DNA of 64,000 nucleotides from Oscillibacter ruminantium GH1 (GCF_000307265.1 NZ_DF158898.1:352165-416164), one strand, 5' to 3'; shown: positions 1 through 8,948, counted from the first letter of the stretch. Notes: generated by a model not told the origin, from the sequence alone. Program-made: numbers and translations.

Positions 1-1
1 C

Positions 2-70
2 CCTAAAAGTGTCATTGGCGATCCAAAGGAGGAGCGTACAAAGCAGTTCCTATCCCGGTTTTCTAACTAA
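2..70 (+). CDS. C-terminal end of an amino-acid ABC transporter ATPase (partial)
   Basis: An open frame enters from the left edge and stops at TAA (68-70), giving 22 residues with the core GDPKEERTKQFLSRF. This matches the usual tail of GlnQ/ArtM-type polar amino-acid ABC ATPases (a basic P-x-E-x-R-T-x-x-FL-x-R ending). Only the tail is visible, so substrate and partners cannot be stated. It is the only plus-strand gene left of the prophage and converges on the sporulation gene at 165-1700, with a strong bidirectional hairpin between them. Confidence 0.6.
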   Translation, partial: PKSVIGDPKEERTKQFLSRFSN

Positions 71-114
71 CGCCTCGTCTCCACACGCAGGAGCGCATGT
101 CGTTTGACCATAAG

Positions 115-157
115 AACAAGGAGCGTTCCGGCGATGCCGGAACGCTCCTTGTTTTTT
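115..157. terminator. Bidirectional rho-independent terminator
   Basis: A 16-bp perfect stem (117-132 with 136-151) with a GAT loop is followed on plus by TTTTTT and on minus by a short T tract. It separates the convergent ABC-ATPase tail (plus) and the SPOCS/LysM gene (minus) and can end both transcripts. Confidence 0.85.
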
Positions 158-164
158 GACTGTG

Positions 165-1700
165 TTACGCCCGCTTTCGGGGAATCAGCAGCAGCTTATC
201 CTCCGACGCGCCATCCTCCCCTTCCAGTTCATTTGCAGCGAGGATGGTGGAAATGGTGGTGTTATACCGCTTTGCCAGATCCCACAGCGTCTCCTGCTTT
301 CCCTTGCACCGCAGCACAAGAGACGGTGCGCCGGTGAGATCCTTGGGTGTGTCGCTGTTGACCTTTGCGCCGCAGACGCACACCCGCTTTTTCCGGGAAA
401 CGGCCTCTGCCCGGAATTCCACCGGGAAGCGAACCTCGATACCCCGGTCGCCCAGACTTCCCTGCGCTTCCTCTGCGCAGAAGGCATGGGCGGAAACGCG
501 GCACTCCTCCGGCAGTTCCAACTGGCAGCTCACGTCGATGCTCCGCTCCGCCACCAGTGCTGCGCCGCCTTCATCCAGATACAGCGCACGAATAGCGACT
601 GCAGTGCGCAGCGTGATGCTGCCGCCCTCTCGATTGACGGATACCGCACCGGGAATGGCGGAAAGAGAAAGGATGGAATCCGCCACTACGCCGATCTCCA
701 GCACCTCCCGCACTGTTTGACGGCGGGTCAGTGTCTCCGCAAAATCGCAGAATTGCAGAGGTTGGGCGTCGAAATTCAGATCATAGGCCGTGCTGTACAG
801 ATCGCACAGCAGCGTCACGTCCTGTTCCTGACGCAGCAGCGCCGCGGCATGAAGATAGAGTGTCACGGCAATCTTCCGGTTGTCGTGATCTCCGTCTACC
901 TGGATGTCGGTTCCGGTAAGTTGGAGCCGAACCGTGGCAACGGAGCCTTCGGCGGCCCCATCCACCTCCATAATCTGAGAAAATGGAAGCTCACCGGAGG
1001 AAGAGCAGCACTTTCCCTCCGGGGAACGGTACAGTAGGGCCACCGTGAAAAGGCCCTTCAAAATCAGCTTACTGCCCACGATTTTTGTCTCTGTCACGGA
1101 GCTGGATACCCGGCTGGACAGGATTTCGGCAGCGCCGTCTTTGCCCGGAGACAGGTCCAACTCATCGGAAAATGTAAAGTCCTTCTCAATAATATGTGTC
1201 AGGGCGGTGGTATGCTGGACCTCCTGCCGCTTTTCGATGCACAGCGGCGCCTCCGCCTCTGCGTCCGTACAAAACTCTGTTGCCGCGCGGCGGTAGCCGG
1301 TAAGACGAGTCACCAGCTTGCAATGGGTAAAGACCTTGCGGGGGTTTAGTGCCCGCGTCTCCAGAAATTCCGGCTCTGTCTCCGCCAAAAGTGCCACGCA
1401 ATCCGGCATGGCCTTAGCGTCCGACTCGGCGGAAAAGGGCATGGCAAAATCCAGCGTGCGGACACCGCTCTCCCCATCCGGAGTATAGAGCACCGTAACC
1501 CGCACAGTGCCGGAGACTTCTGCCTTGCCTTCCCGCAGCTCTCGGCTGTGGAGATAAACCTTACCCTCCGTGTCGATGATGCGGGCGATGTCGGGACAGT
1601 AATCCGGCACAATCGTCTCTGCCGTCTCCTCCTGCGTCAGCGTCAGCTCGCCGCCCACATCATAGGCGTCGAAGCGGGCTTTTTTCAATTCCAGTTCCAT
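165..1700 (-). CDS. SPOCS (DUF3794) and LysM domain sporulation protein
   Basis: A 511-residue protein, starting MELELKKARFD. The first ~440 residues carry repeated SPOCS/DUF3794-type segments (for example ETIVPDYCPDIARIIDTEG near residue 30, typical of the family), and the last ~50 residues form a LysM module (ETLWDLAKRYNTTISTILAAN) that binds peptidoglycan. Proteins of this build are found only in spore-forming Clostridia and are thought to be spore-envelope proteins made in the mother cell. No signal peptide is visible. The gene follows spoVM on the same strand, and a sigma-E-like promoter lies at 1738-1766. The domain call is firm; the exact role in the coat is inferred. Confidence 0.85.
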   Translation of the reverse strand: MELELKKARFDAYDVGGELTLTQEETAETIVPDYCPDIARIIDTEGKVYLHSRELREGKAEVSGTVRVTVLYTPDGESGVRTLDFAMPFSAESDAKAMPDCVALLAETEPEFLETRALNPRKVFTHCKLVTRLTGYRRAATEFCTDAEAEAPLCIEKRQEVQHTTALTHIIEKDFTFSDELDLSPGKDGAAEILSSRVSSSVTETKIVGSKLILKGLFTVALLYRSPEGKCCSSSGELPFSQIMEVDGAAEGSVATVRLQLTGTDIQVDGDHDNRKIAVTLYLHAAALLRQEQDVTLLCDLYSTAYDLNFDAQPLQFCDFAETLTRRQTVREVLEIGVVADSILSLSAIPGAVSVNREGGSITLRTAVAIRALYLDEGGAALVAERSIDVSCQLELPEECRVSAHAFCAEEAQGSLGDRGIEVRFPVEFRAEAVSRKKRVCVCGAKVNSDTPKDLTGAPSLVLRCKGKQETLWDLAKRYNTTISTILAANELEGEDGASEDKLLLIPRKRA

Positions 1701-1737
1701 TCAGACCATCCTTTCCCGGCCATTGTGATTCTGGCGT

Positions 1738-1766
1738 ATCCTATGCCGGGAAACGGGCGGTTATTC
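1738..1766 (-). promoter_or_regulatory. Candidate sigma-E (mother-cell) promoter
   Basis: On minus, GAATAA (1761-1766) lies 15 bases before CATAGGAT (1738-1745), close to the Bacillus sigma-E pattern (-35 KMATATW, -10 CATACAnT). The -35 overlaps the spoVM stop codon. The same arrangement, GAATAA-N15-CATA, precedes spoIIIAA (52730-52758), which is a known sigma-E operon in Bacillus. Confidence 0.4.
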
Positions 1767-1835
1767 CTTGATCCCAAACAACCGGCGCAGCAGACCGCAC
1801 AGCGCTTTGGGCGACTTCCAAACGACGATTTTCAT
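1761..1835 (-). CDS. spoVM: Stage V sporulation protein SpoVM (24 residues)
   Basis: A 24-residue peptide starting MKIVVWKSPKALCGLLRRLF and ending GIKE. It has the SpoVM pattern: an N-terminal MK, a K-x-P turn, then an amphipathic helix with hydrophobic and Arg faces. SpoVM recognises positive curvature of the forespore membrane and anchors the SpoIVA basement layer of the coat. A GGGGTG ribosome-binding site lies 8 bases upstream. In Bacillus subtilis spoVM also sits next to the rsgA-prkC-prpC-rlmN-rsmB-fmt-def-priA cluster, as here, which supports the call strongly despite the tiny size. Confidence 0.9.
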   Translation of the reverse strand: MKIVVWKSPKALCGLLRRLFGIKE

Positions 1836-1870
1836 AAAAAATGCACCCCTTTTTTCATATTAGCATCGTA

Positions 1871-2026
1871 TCAGCGCCGCAAGCAGGCGCTTCCGCAGGC
1901 GATCAAAAGGAAGGCGACGAGAAACAGCAGACATCCCGTCGGAAAGATCACCGCGATCAAAATTCCCACGCCCAGCGCCACCGCGCATACGCCCAGCCAG
2001 CCTCCACCGCCGCGGCCACACCACAT
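1871..2026 (-). CDS. Small membrane protein upstream of spoVM
   Basis: A 51-residue protein: a short Gly/Cys-rich N-terminus (MWCGRGGGGWLG) followed by two hydrophobic stretches (residues ~10-27 and ~29-46) and a CLRR end. The chosen start (ATG at 2024-2026) has a GGGGGTG ribosome-binding site 8 bases upstream; an in-frame ATG at 2045-2047 would add seven residues but lacks one. Its place between rsgA and spoVM suggests a sporulation or membrane role, but I do not recognise a named family. Confidence 0.6.
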   Translation of the reverse strand: MWCGRGGGGWLGVCAVALGVGILIAVIFPTGCLLFLVAFLLIACGSACLRR

Positions 2027-2135
2027 CTCCGCCGCACCCCCTCTCATAGTTCAGTATATACGCAGAAGGGAAAAAGCGTGCGGGCCACAGGGAAAAAAAT
2101 AGCGAAGAAATTTCGGGACAGGGCGGTAAATATAT

Positions 2136-2172
2136 AAAGTGCGGATACCATCAAGCGGTATCCGCACTTTTT
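2136..2172. terminator. Terminator after rsgA
   Basis: A 14-bp perfect stem (2136-2149 with 2157-2170) lies 15 bp beyond the rsgA stop codon. The T-rich tail is better on plus (TTTTTGTTTTT) than on minus (TTTATATATTT). It closes the long operon that starts near 14961. Confidence 0.7.
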
Positions 2173-2185
2173 GTTTTTATGAGAC

Positions 2186-3073
2186 TTACTTTTTTGCTTC
2201 TTCCCACTCTTTCAGGGGCTTTAATTCCTCGTAAAGCCGGAGATAGCTGTCGTGGCGGCTGCGTTGGAGCACTCCGTCTTTCAGTGCCGCCAGCACTGCA
2301 CAGCCCTTTTCCTTCGTGTGGCTGCATCCCACAAACCGGCAGCTGTACAAATACGGCTCAAAGTCCGGGAATGTCTCCGGCAGGCGACGCTTTAACTCCA
2401 GATTCAGTTCCTCCGAGTCAAAGGAGGCAAAGCCGGGAGAATCCACCACGTCCGCGCCGCAATCCAGATGGTAAAGTTCAATATGGCGGGTGGTGTGCCG
2501 CCCGCGGCCCAGAGCCTCGCTGATCTCGCCCACCTGCAGGTGAAATTCCGAATCCAGCGCATTTAGAATGCTGGATTTTCCTACGCCAGAGTTCCCTGTA
2601 AAGGCAGATAGCTTGCCACAAATCAGAGGCTTCAGTTCCGAAAGGCCCTCCCCAGTTTCCGCGCTGACGCGGATGGTGGGAAACCCGGCGGCGCGATAAA
2701 TATGATAGAGGTCCTCCGCGCTGTTCAGATCGCACTTATTCAGCACCACCACCACACCACAGTCTTTCAGTGCCGCGATGGCGGAGAGCCGGTCTATGAG
2801 ATATGGATCGGTTTTGGGAATGGCCTCCGACGCAATGATGACGATCTGATCGACATTTGCCACGGCGGGACGGAGAAAGGCATTTTTCCGGGGCTTTACA
2901 GCCTCCACATAGCCTTCGCCATTTCCCAGCTCCCGAACCTCCACCCAGTCCCCCACCAGAGGAGAAATCCCCTCTTTGCGAAACTTTCCTCTGGCGCGAC
3001 ACTGGAGGAGTTCGCCATCGCCCTCCACATAGTAAAATCCGCTGAGCGCCTTTTTAATACGGCCCTCACGCAT
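2186..3073 (-). CDS. rsgA: Ribosome small-subunit-dependent GTPase A
   Basis: A 295-residue circularly permuted GTPase that checks 30S subunit maturation. The order is an N-terminal OB-fold, then G4 (NKCD), G1 P-loop (GNSGVGKSS), G3 (DSPGF), and a C-terminal zinc module (C-x-x-x-x-x-C-x-H-x-x-x-x-x-C, in SCRFVGCSHTKEKGC). The start at 3071-3073 (MREGRIKKALSG) is chosen because the longer frame runs inside prkC; it overlaps the prkC stop by 8 bp. The rsgA-prkC-prpC order is conserved across Firmicutes. Confidence 0.95.
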   Translation of the reverse strand: MREGRIKKALSGFYYVEGDGELLQCRARGKFRKEGISPLVGDWVEVRELGNGEGYVEAVKPRKNAFLRPAVANVDQIVIIASEAIPKTDPYLIDRLSAIAALKDCGVVVVLNKCDLNSAEDLYHIYRAAGFPTIRVSAETGEGLSELKPLICGKLSAFTGNSGVGKSSILNALDSEFHLQVGEISEALGRGRHTTRHIELYHLDCGADVVDSPGFASFDSEELNLELKRRLPETFPDFEPYLYSCRFVGCSHTKEKGCAVLAALKDGVLQRSRHDSYLRLYEELKPLKEWEEAKK

Positions 3074-5081
3074 TGAAGTCCACCTGCCGCGTCTCAAAGA
3101 GCACACCGTCGTAATAAACCTGCACCGATCCGATACCAGTGCCGGACACATCCACGGTGGCGGACCCATCACTGCAATTCACATTGCCCTCATAGTTGGA
3201 GACGCCATTTACCAGAACCACCATATGAACCGTCTCTCGTCCGTCCTGCGGCAGAGAAAAGGTTGCGGGTTTGGTAACCACCGCGCCGTTGCCAGGGCTT
3301 TGCGTATCGGCAGGCCCCTTGCTGACAGAGAGGGTGATTGTATCGCCCACATAGGCCTTTGAATTCGCAGGAATGTCCTGATCTATCACAGTTCCGGCGG
3401 CCTCGCCGCTTTCCACGTCTTTCTGCGTCACCTTGAGGCCCATCGCTGTTGCCTGCTCCTTTGCCTTGTCGATAGGCAGAGAGAGGAATGAAATCACAGT
3501 AACCGGAGTTTTATTTGGACCGGTGCTGATGATCAGCGTCACGGTATCGCCCTTTTTCAGTGGGGCATTCACCTCCGGCTCCGTGCGGATTACACAGTTC
3601 GTCGTCACATCGTCGTTGCTTTCATCCTTGGTTTCAACCTTTAGGTCCAAATCACGGATTAAATTTTTCAGAGCAATCTTGGCCTCCTGCGCTGTTTTTC
3701 CGGTCAAGTCCGGCATGTTGTCCGTCTTCACTCCGGCACTCACGGTAACGTTGATGATCAGGTTGCTCTTTTTTGGCATATTCTCCGGCGGATCCTGCTC
3801 AAGAATGGTGCCAACGGCGGAATTGTCATATACAGACTTCGTCTCCGTAATCTCAAAAATCCCGGCTACTTCGGGCAGCTTCCGTGCCTCGTCCACGGTA
3901 TAGCCAACAACCCTGGGAACGGTATAAGTCTCCCCCGCTTCCATAGAGCTGAATACCGCTCTGGCAAGGAAGAAGATTGCCACCAGCGCGACCACCACGA
4001 CCCCGACGATCATAGCTGTGCGCTTTCCAGAAGAGATTTGCTGGGCCGGTTTCCGGGGGTTCTCCCGGTCGTAGTCCCGGTCGTAATTTCGGTCATAGCC
4101 CCGGTCATAATCCCGCGAGGATTCCCTCTGCAGCTCTCGAGACGAATGGTGCTGGGCGGTGGCCGCTGCCACCGCACCGGTGTGGATCAGGCGGGTTGGT
4201 TCGTCCGTTTCCTCCGGATGCAGATCCTTGGGGTCAATATCCAGCTCTACGCCCGGATTTTTGCGAAAGGCATCCAAATCAGCGATCATGGCCTCGGCAG
4301 AATCGTACCGCCGGTCCCGGTCGGGGGCCATGGCCTTCATGCAGATCAGCTCCAACGGTTCTGGAATGTTGGGATCAATCTCCCGGGGAGCCAGCGGAAT
4401 AGAGCTGAGATGCTGGATCGCTACGGAGACAGCGGAATCCCCCTCAAAGGGCAGGCGATTGGTCAGCATCTCATAGAGAACCACGCCAGCGGAGTAGATA
4501 TCGGAACGGGCGTCGGTACGGTCGCCCCGGGCCTGCTCCGGCGAAATATAGTGGACGGAACCAAGGGCCTCCTGCGTTAGCGTCTGGGCGGAGTTTTCCA
4601 GACACGCGATGCCGAAATCAGCTACCTTCACGCTGCCGTCCCGCAGAACCATAATGTTCTGGGGCTTGATGTCCCGGTGGACGATACCACGGCTGTGGGC
4701 ATGAGAAAGGCCCCGCATGATCTGTGTGGTGAAGTGCAGCGACTCTCTCCAATCCAGTCTGCCCCGCTTCTCCATGTACTGCTTGAGAGTGATACCGTCG
4801 ATCAGCTCCATGACGATGTACTCCACATCGTCGCTCTGAGACACGTCGTACACGGAGACGATGTTGGGGTGGGACAGCATGGCAACTGCCTTGGACTCCG
4901 CGTGGAACCGACGGCGGAACTCCTCGTTCTGCGCCAGATCACTCTTCAGAATCTTCACCGCCACCAGTCGGTTCAGACGATGGCATTTGGCTTTATAGAC
5001 GACGGCCATGCCTCCCGTGCCGATCCGCTCTAAAATCTCATAGCGGTTGTCCAGCATTTTTCCAATATAGGGATCTACCAT
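3066..5081 (-). CDS. prkC: PASTA-domain Ser/Thr protein kinase
   Basis: A 671-residue membrane kinase. The cytosolic kinase domain (about 1-280) has VAVKILK (ATP lysine), HRDIKPQN (catalytic loop) and DFGIA. A charged linker with Asp-Tyr-Asp-Arg repeats (around residues 325-345) leads to one membrane span (~354-374, MIVGVVVVALVAIFFLA) and three extracellular PASTA repeats (~391-595) that bind muropeptides. An extra C-terminal Ig-like tail follows. PrkC senses peptidoglycan fragments, for example in germination and cell-wall control, and is reversed by PrpC, encoded directly upstream with a 1-bp gap. Confidence 0.96.
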   Translation of the reverse strand: MVDPYIGKMLDNRYEILERIGTGGMAVVYKAKCHRLNRLVAVKILKSDLAQNEEFRRRFHAESKAVAMLSHPNIVSVYDVSQSDDVEYIVMELIDGITLKQYMEKRGRLDWRESLHFTTQIMRGLSHAHSRGIVHRDIKPQNIMVLRDGSVKVADFGIACLENSAQTLTQEALGSVHYISPEQARGDRTDARSDIYSAGVVLYEMLTNRLPFEGDSAVSVAIQHLSSIPLAPREIDPNIPEPLELICMKAMAPDRDRRYDSAEAMIADLDAFRKNPGVELDIDPKDLHPEETDEPTRLIHTGAVAAATAQHHSSRELQRESSRDYDRGYDRNYDRDYDRENPRKPAQQISSGKRTAMIVGVVVVALVAIFFLARAVFSSMEAGETYTVPRVVGYTVDEARKLPEVAGIFEITETKSVYDNSAVGTILEQDPPENMPKKSNLIINVTVSAGVKTDNMPDLTGKTAQEAKIALKNLIRDLDLKVETKDESNDDVTTNCVIRTEPEVNAPLKKGDTVTLIISTGPNKTPVTVISFLSLPIDKAKEQATAMGLKVTQKDVESGEAAGTVIDQDIPANSKAYVGDTITLSVSKGPADTQSPGNGAVVTKPATFSLPQDGRETVHMVVLVNGVSNYEGNVNCSDGSATVDVSGTGIGSVQVYYDGVLFETRQVDFNA

Positions 5082-5082
5082 G

Positions 5083-5838
5083 TCACATCGCCTCCTTCTC
5101 GTTCGTCCTGCGCATCAAAACCGCAGTCACGTTGTCTTTGGCCCCCCGGCTCTTTGAAATTTCCAGCAACCTTGCAAGGCAGACATCTCCCGTTTGGGCG
5201 CGATTCACCTCGTCCAGCATCTCCTGATCGGTCACGGTGTCCACCAGTCCGTCGCTGCACAGCAGGAGAAATTCTCCCGGCTCCAGCGGGCATATGTAAC
5301 CGTCGCATTCGATCTGTGCGTCCGGCCCCAGCGCCCGGGTAATGAGATTGCGGTTGGGATGGCGGCGGGCTTCCTCAGCGGTGATGTCGCCCCGCTCCAC
5401 CATGCTCTCTACCAGAGAGTGGTCCCGTGTCACGCGGGTGATGGCCGACCGCGTGATGTGATAGGCTCGGCTGTCGCCCACATTGCTGACCACCGCGCCC
5501 TCCGCGCAACTGATGGCGGAGACCAGCGTTGTGCCCATGTTGGCGTATTCCTCGCTCTGCTGCGCCGCCTCCCGGACGGCCCGGTTGGCAAGGCTCACTG
5601 CAAAGGACGATGCCTCCCGCAGCTGCTGCGGCGTCATGTCCGGTACGAGGATCTTTTCAAGCTCCCCTACATAGGTATTTACCGCGATGTGGCTGGCCTG
5701 ACTGCCGCCGGCGGTGCCGCCCATGCCGTCGCAGACCACACAAACGGTGTGGCCGCTATCTGTCCGCTCACGTACGGCGTAAGCGTCCTGATTGTCTCTG
5801 CGGACCAGACCTATATCCGTGATGCCCCAGACCTGCAT
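5083..5838 (-). CDS. prpC: PP2C-family protein phosphatase (Stp/PrpC)
   Basis: A 251-residue Mg/Mn-dependent phosphatase that reverses PrkC phosphorylation. Family motifs are seen in order: TDIGLVRRDNQDA, VCDGMGG, VSNVGDSRAY, TRDHSLV and LLCSDGLVD. The start at 5836-5838 (MQVWGITD) has a GGGGAGTG ribosome-binding site; longer frames overlap rlmN. The gene is 5 bp after rlmN and 1 bp before prkC, so the pair is translationally linked. Confidence 0.95.
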   Translation of the reverse strand: MQVWGITDIGLVRRDNQDAYAVRERTDSGHTVCVVCDGMGGTAGGSQASHIAVNTYVGELEKILVPDMTPQQLREASSFAVSLANRAVREAAQQSEEYANMGTTLVSAISCAEGAVVSNVGDSRAYHITRSAITRVTRDHSLVESMVERGDITAEEARRHPNRNLITRALGPDAQIECDGYICPLEPGEFLLLCSDGLVDTVTDQEMLDEVNRAQTGDVCLARLLEISKSRGAKDNVTAVLMRRTNEKEAM

Positions 5839-5843
5839 GTCGA

Positions 5844-6875
5844 TCACTCCCCTTTCTGTTCTTCCATGGCCTTCCGGCGGAGCTGTCCGCAGGAAGCGTC
5901 GATATCCCCACCAAGACTCCGCCGTACCGTGGCGGTGAGTCCGTGGGTTTCCAGCCGTTTTTGAAACGCAGCCGTCCGCTTGGACGGCTTGAACGGGCTT
6001 TCCACCACATCGTTCAGCGGGATGAGGTTCACATGGCCCGGCATCCCGCGAACCTTCTCGGCGATGAGATCTGCCTGCCAATCGTGATCGTTCACCCCGT
6101 CGATCATGGCGTATTCAAAAGAGATGCGCCGTCCGGTCCGCTCAAAATATCGGCGGCATGCGGCAAACAGGTCCTCTACAGGATACGCCCGGTTCACCGG
6201 CATGATTTTGGAGCGAGTCTCCCCGTCCGGCGCGTGAAGGGATACGGACAGCGTCAGCTGCAAACCCAGCTCCGCCAAGCGCTCAATCCCGGGGATTACG
6301 CCGCAGGTGGACAGGCTGATGTGGCGCATCCCGATATTCAGTCCATCAGGGTGATTCACCAGCTCCAAGAACTTCAGCACGTTGTCCAGATTGTCCATCG
6401 GTTCTCCAATCCCCATCAGCACGATGTTGGAAATGGGGAGTCCCGAATCTTTCTGGGTGAAGATCACCTGATCTAAAAGCTCTCCGGGCGTCAAGTCCCG
6501 AACCTTTCCAGCAATAGTGGACGCGCAGAATGCGCATCCCATCCGGCACCCCACCTGAGAGGAAATGCATACGGTGTTTCCGTGGTGATACTGCATCAAA
6601 ACGGATTCGATGCAGTTTCCGTCAGCCAGTTCCCAGAGGTATTTGATCGTACCGTCCAGCTTTGAGACTTGTTTACGCACCGCCTTTGGCGGCGTGAAGG
6701 CACAGGTACCCGCCAGCTTTTCCCGGAGGGCCTTGGACAGGTTCGTCATTTCGTCAAAGGAGCCAACGCCCTTGTGGAGCCATGTAAACACCTGTTTTCC
6801 GCGAAAAGCGGGCTCTCCCATAGCTTTCAAGGTCTTGGTCAGTTCCTCCGGCGTTTGTGATTTCAAATCGGTCAT
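5844..6875 (-). CDS. rlmN: 23S rRNA A2503 / tRNA A37 C2-methyltransferase (radical SAM)
   Basis: A 343-residue radical-SAM enzyme that methylates C2 of A2503 in 23S rRNA and A37 in some tRNAs. The iron-sulfur motif C-x-x-x-C-x-x-C is seen in CRMGCAFCAS (near residue 110), with GIGEPMDN and the later SLHAPDGETRSKIMP segment typical of RlmN. The catalytic C-terminal cysteine lies in DIDASCGQLR. Length is normal for the family. Confidence 0.96.
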   Translation of the reverse strand: MTDLKSQTPEELTKTLKAMGEPAFRGKQVFTWLHKGVGSFDEMTNLSKALREKLAGTCAFTPPKAVRKQVSKLDGTIKYLWELADGNCIESVLMQYHHGNTVCISSQVGCRMGCAFCASTIAGKVRDLTPGELLDQVIFTQKDSGLPISNIVLMGIGEPMDNLDNVLKFLELVNHPDGLNIGMRHISLSTCGVIPGIERLAELGLQLTLSVSLHAPDGETRSKIMPVNRAYPVEDLFAACRRYFERTGRRISFEYAMIDGVNDHDWQADLIAEKVRGMPGHVNLIPLNDVVESPFKPSKRTAAFQKRLETHGLTATVRRSLGGDIDASCGQLRRKAMEEQKGE

Positions 6876-6887
6876 ACAAAGATCCTC

Positions 6888-8207
6888 TTAATTCCGCCGC
6901 AGACGGCAGATATAAAAGCCGTCGGTTCCGTGGCGGTGGGGCCAGAGCGTCAACTCTCCCGGCTGCTCGCCCATCGGCGCGGGCAGCGTGAAGGTTTCCC
7001 GGGAAAATTCCGGATGCCCGGAGAGGAAACCATCCACAACCTGACCATTTTCCTCCGGCAGGATGGTGCAGGTGGAGTAAATCAGCGTGCCGCCGGGCTT
7101 TACATACCGCGCGGCGTTTTCCAAAATGGTGGATTGCGCCACGGTAAGTGTAAACAGATCATCGGGAGATTTATACCGAATATCCGGTTTTTTTCGGATA
7201 ATTCCAAGACCTGAGCAGGGAGCGTCCACCAGCACCACATCGGCGCTTTCCGCCCACTCGGGGCGGAAAACCGTTCCGTCAGCGGCAAAGGCCCAGATGG
7301 ATTTCAGGCCCAGCCGCGCGGACCCTGCCTCGATACGACTCAGCTTATTTTCGTGGAGATCGCAGGCAAGAACTTCGCCTCGGTCTTCCATAGCGATGGC
7401 CGCGCCAAAGGACTTTCCGCCGGGAGCGGCGCACACGTCGATGACACGCTGGCCCTTTTTAGGCGCGGAAATCAGGCTCACCAGCTTGGCGGCAGGGTCC
7501 TGCACAAAGAATTTCCCGGTCTGAAACGCCTCCAGCGCCGTCAGATCGCCGGAGCCGGACAACTCCAGACAATCCGGAACCCAAGGGTGCGGGGCCGCGG
7601 TTACGCCTGCGGCGGTCAGTTCTGCCGCCAAATCTTCCGCAGTAGTCTTCAGCGTGTTGACCTGCACGGTCAGCGGCACGATGCCATTATCAGCAGCGAG
7701 GAATGCCTCTGCCTCCTCTCGGCCCAGCAGGGTCAAAAGCCGCTTTACCAGCCACTTGGGATGGCTGTACCGCACGGAGAGATACTGGGCCTCGTCCCGG
7801 CGTGGGATGGGAGGTAAGGTATCTTTATTCAGAGAAACTTTTCGCAAAACAGCGTTGACCAGCCCTGCGGCTTGTCCCCGCTTATTCCGCTTTGCCAGTT
7901 CCACGGACTCATTTACCGCAGCTCGATCCGGAACCTTGTCCAAAAACAGGATTTGATACGCACCCAGCCGAAGGATATCCGCCAGCGGCGGCTGCAAATG
8001 GCCCACCTTTTGAGTGCAGTAGGCCCCCAGATAGAAGTCCAACAATGCCCGATTCTGCAAAACGCCGTACACCATGCGCGTAGCAAGGCCCGCCTCCGCG
8101 CCGGAAAGACCGTCCCGCTGAAGCTGGGCCTTCAGGCTGGCATCTGCCCAAGCAGAGGCCGTCCGTCCAGCACTCAGCACCCGCAGGGCGGTGTCCCGGG
8201 CGCTCAT
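6888..8207 (-). CDS. rsmB: 16S rRNA C967 m5C methyltransferase
   Basis: A 439-residue protein with an N-terminal NusB-like RNA-binding domain (about 1-135) and a C-terminal SAM methyltransferase domain. Motifs are VIDVCAAPGGKSFGAA (SAM loop), DAPCSGLG (motif IV, with the releasing Cys) and STCTILPEENGQVV (motif VI, with the catalytic Cys). It overlaps the protease gene upstream by 4 bp and continues the conserved fmt-rsmB-rlmN order. Confidence 0.95.
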   Translation of the reverse strand: MSARDTALRVLSAGRTASAWADASLKAQLQRDGLSGAEAGLATRMVYGVLQNRALLDFYLGAYCTQKVGHLQPPLADILRLGAYQILFLDKVPDRAAVNESVELAKRNKRGQAAGLVNAVLRKVSLNKDTLPPIPRRDEAQYLSVRYSHPKWLVKRLLTLLGREEAEAFLAADNGIVPLTVQVNTLKTTAEDLAAELTAAGVTAAPHPWVPDCLELSGSGDLTALEAFQTGKFFVQDPAAKLVSLISAPKKGQRVIDVCAAPGGKSFGAAIAMEDRGEVLACDLHENKLSRIEAGSARLGLKSIWAFAADGTVFRPEWAESADVVLVDAPCSGLGIIRKKPDIRYKSPDDLFTLTVAQSTILENAARYVKPGGTLIYSTCTILPEENGQVVDGFLSGHPEFSRETFTLPAPMGEQPGELTLWPHRHGTDGFYICRLRRN

Positions 8208-8935
8208 CGTCCGCCTCCCCGGCGGTTTCCGTTGTCGCCCCGAGAGGCGAAGATCGTCACAAACCGCAAAAGCTGCAAAAGGCTGGTCAGCAGCGCGGCC
8301 ACATAAGTCAGCGCCGCCGCACGAAGGACCTTTTTCGCGCCCCGCAGCTCGTCATCCTCCAAAAGCCCCTGCCCCTCAATTGTCTCAATCGCCCGAGCGG
8401 AGGCATTAAATTCCACCGGCAGCGTTACCAACTGAAAAAAAGTAGTAACGCCAAACAAGATGATTCCAACCAGAAACAGCATCTGGCTGTACAGAAACAG
8501 ACCGATAATCAGGAGAATAAAGGAGAATTTAGAACCCAGATTGGTGATTGGGATAATTGCGCTGCGCAGCCGCACGGGACCGTACCCTTGGGCGTACTGC
8601 ACCGCGTGTCCCGCCTCGTGACAGGCCACGCCCACCGCCGCCACCGTGGGCGCACCGTATACATCCTCGGAGAGATAGATGGTGTTGTCCCGGGGGTCAT
8701 AGTGGTCGGTGAGACGGCCCCGGGTGGGGCGGATCGCCACGTTGGAGACACCGTGGGCCCGCAGAACCGCCTCGGCGGCCTGAGCGCCGGTCATGCGGCG
8801 GCGGTTATTCACGGCGCTGTACCGGCTGAAGCTGCCGGAAACCTGCATCTGTGCATACAAAGACAGGATGAATACCGGAATCAGCAGAACCCAGTACAGA
8901 TTGTTCGCGAAAAAGTAAGCGTAGTCGTAGTGCAT
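8204..8935 (-). CDS. Neutral zinc metallopeptidase, YugP-type membrane protein
   Basis: A 243-residue protein with an N-terminal membrane span, a zinc-protease motif HEAGHAVQYAQGYG (near residues 107-120), and further hydrophobic spans (~145-170 and ~210-230). This is the build of the YugP/PF04298 neutral zinc protease family often placed between def/fmt and rsmB in Clostridia. The substrate is unknown. It is coupled to rsmB by a 4-bp overlap. Confidence 0.88.
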   Translation of the reverse strand: MHYDYAYFFANNLYWVLLIPVFILSLYAQMQVSGSFSRYSAVNNRRRMTGAQAAEAVLRAHGVSNVAIRPTRGRLTDHYDPRDNTIYLSEDVYGAPTVAAVGVACHEAGHAVQYAQGYGPVRLRSAIIPITNLGSKFSFILLIIGLFLYSQMLFLVGIILFGVTTFFQLVTLPVEFNASARAIETIEGQGLLEDDELRGAKKVLRAAALTYVAALLTSLLQLLRFVTIFASRGDNGNRRGGGR

Positions 8936-8948
8936 CGAATCCCTCGTT

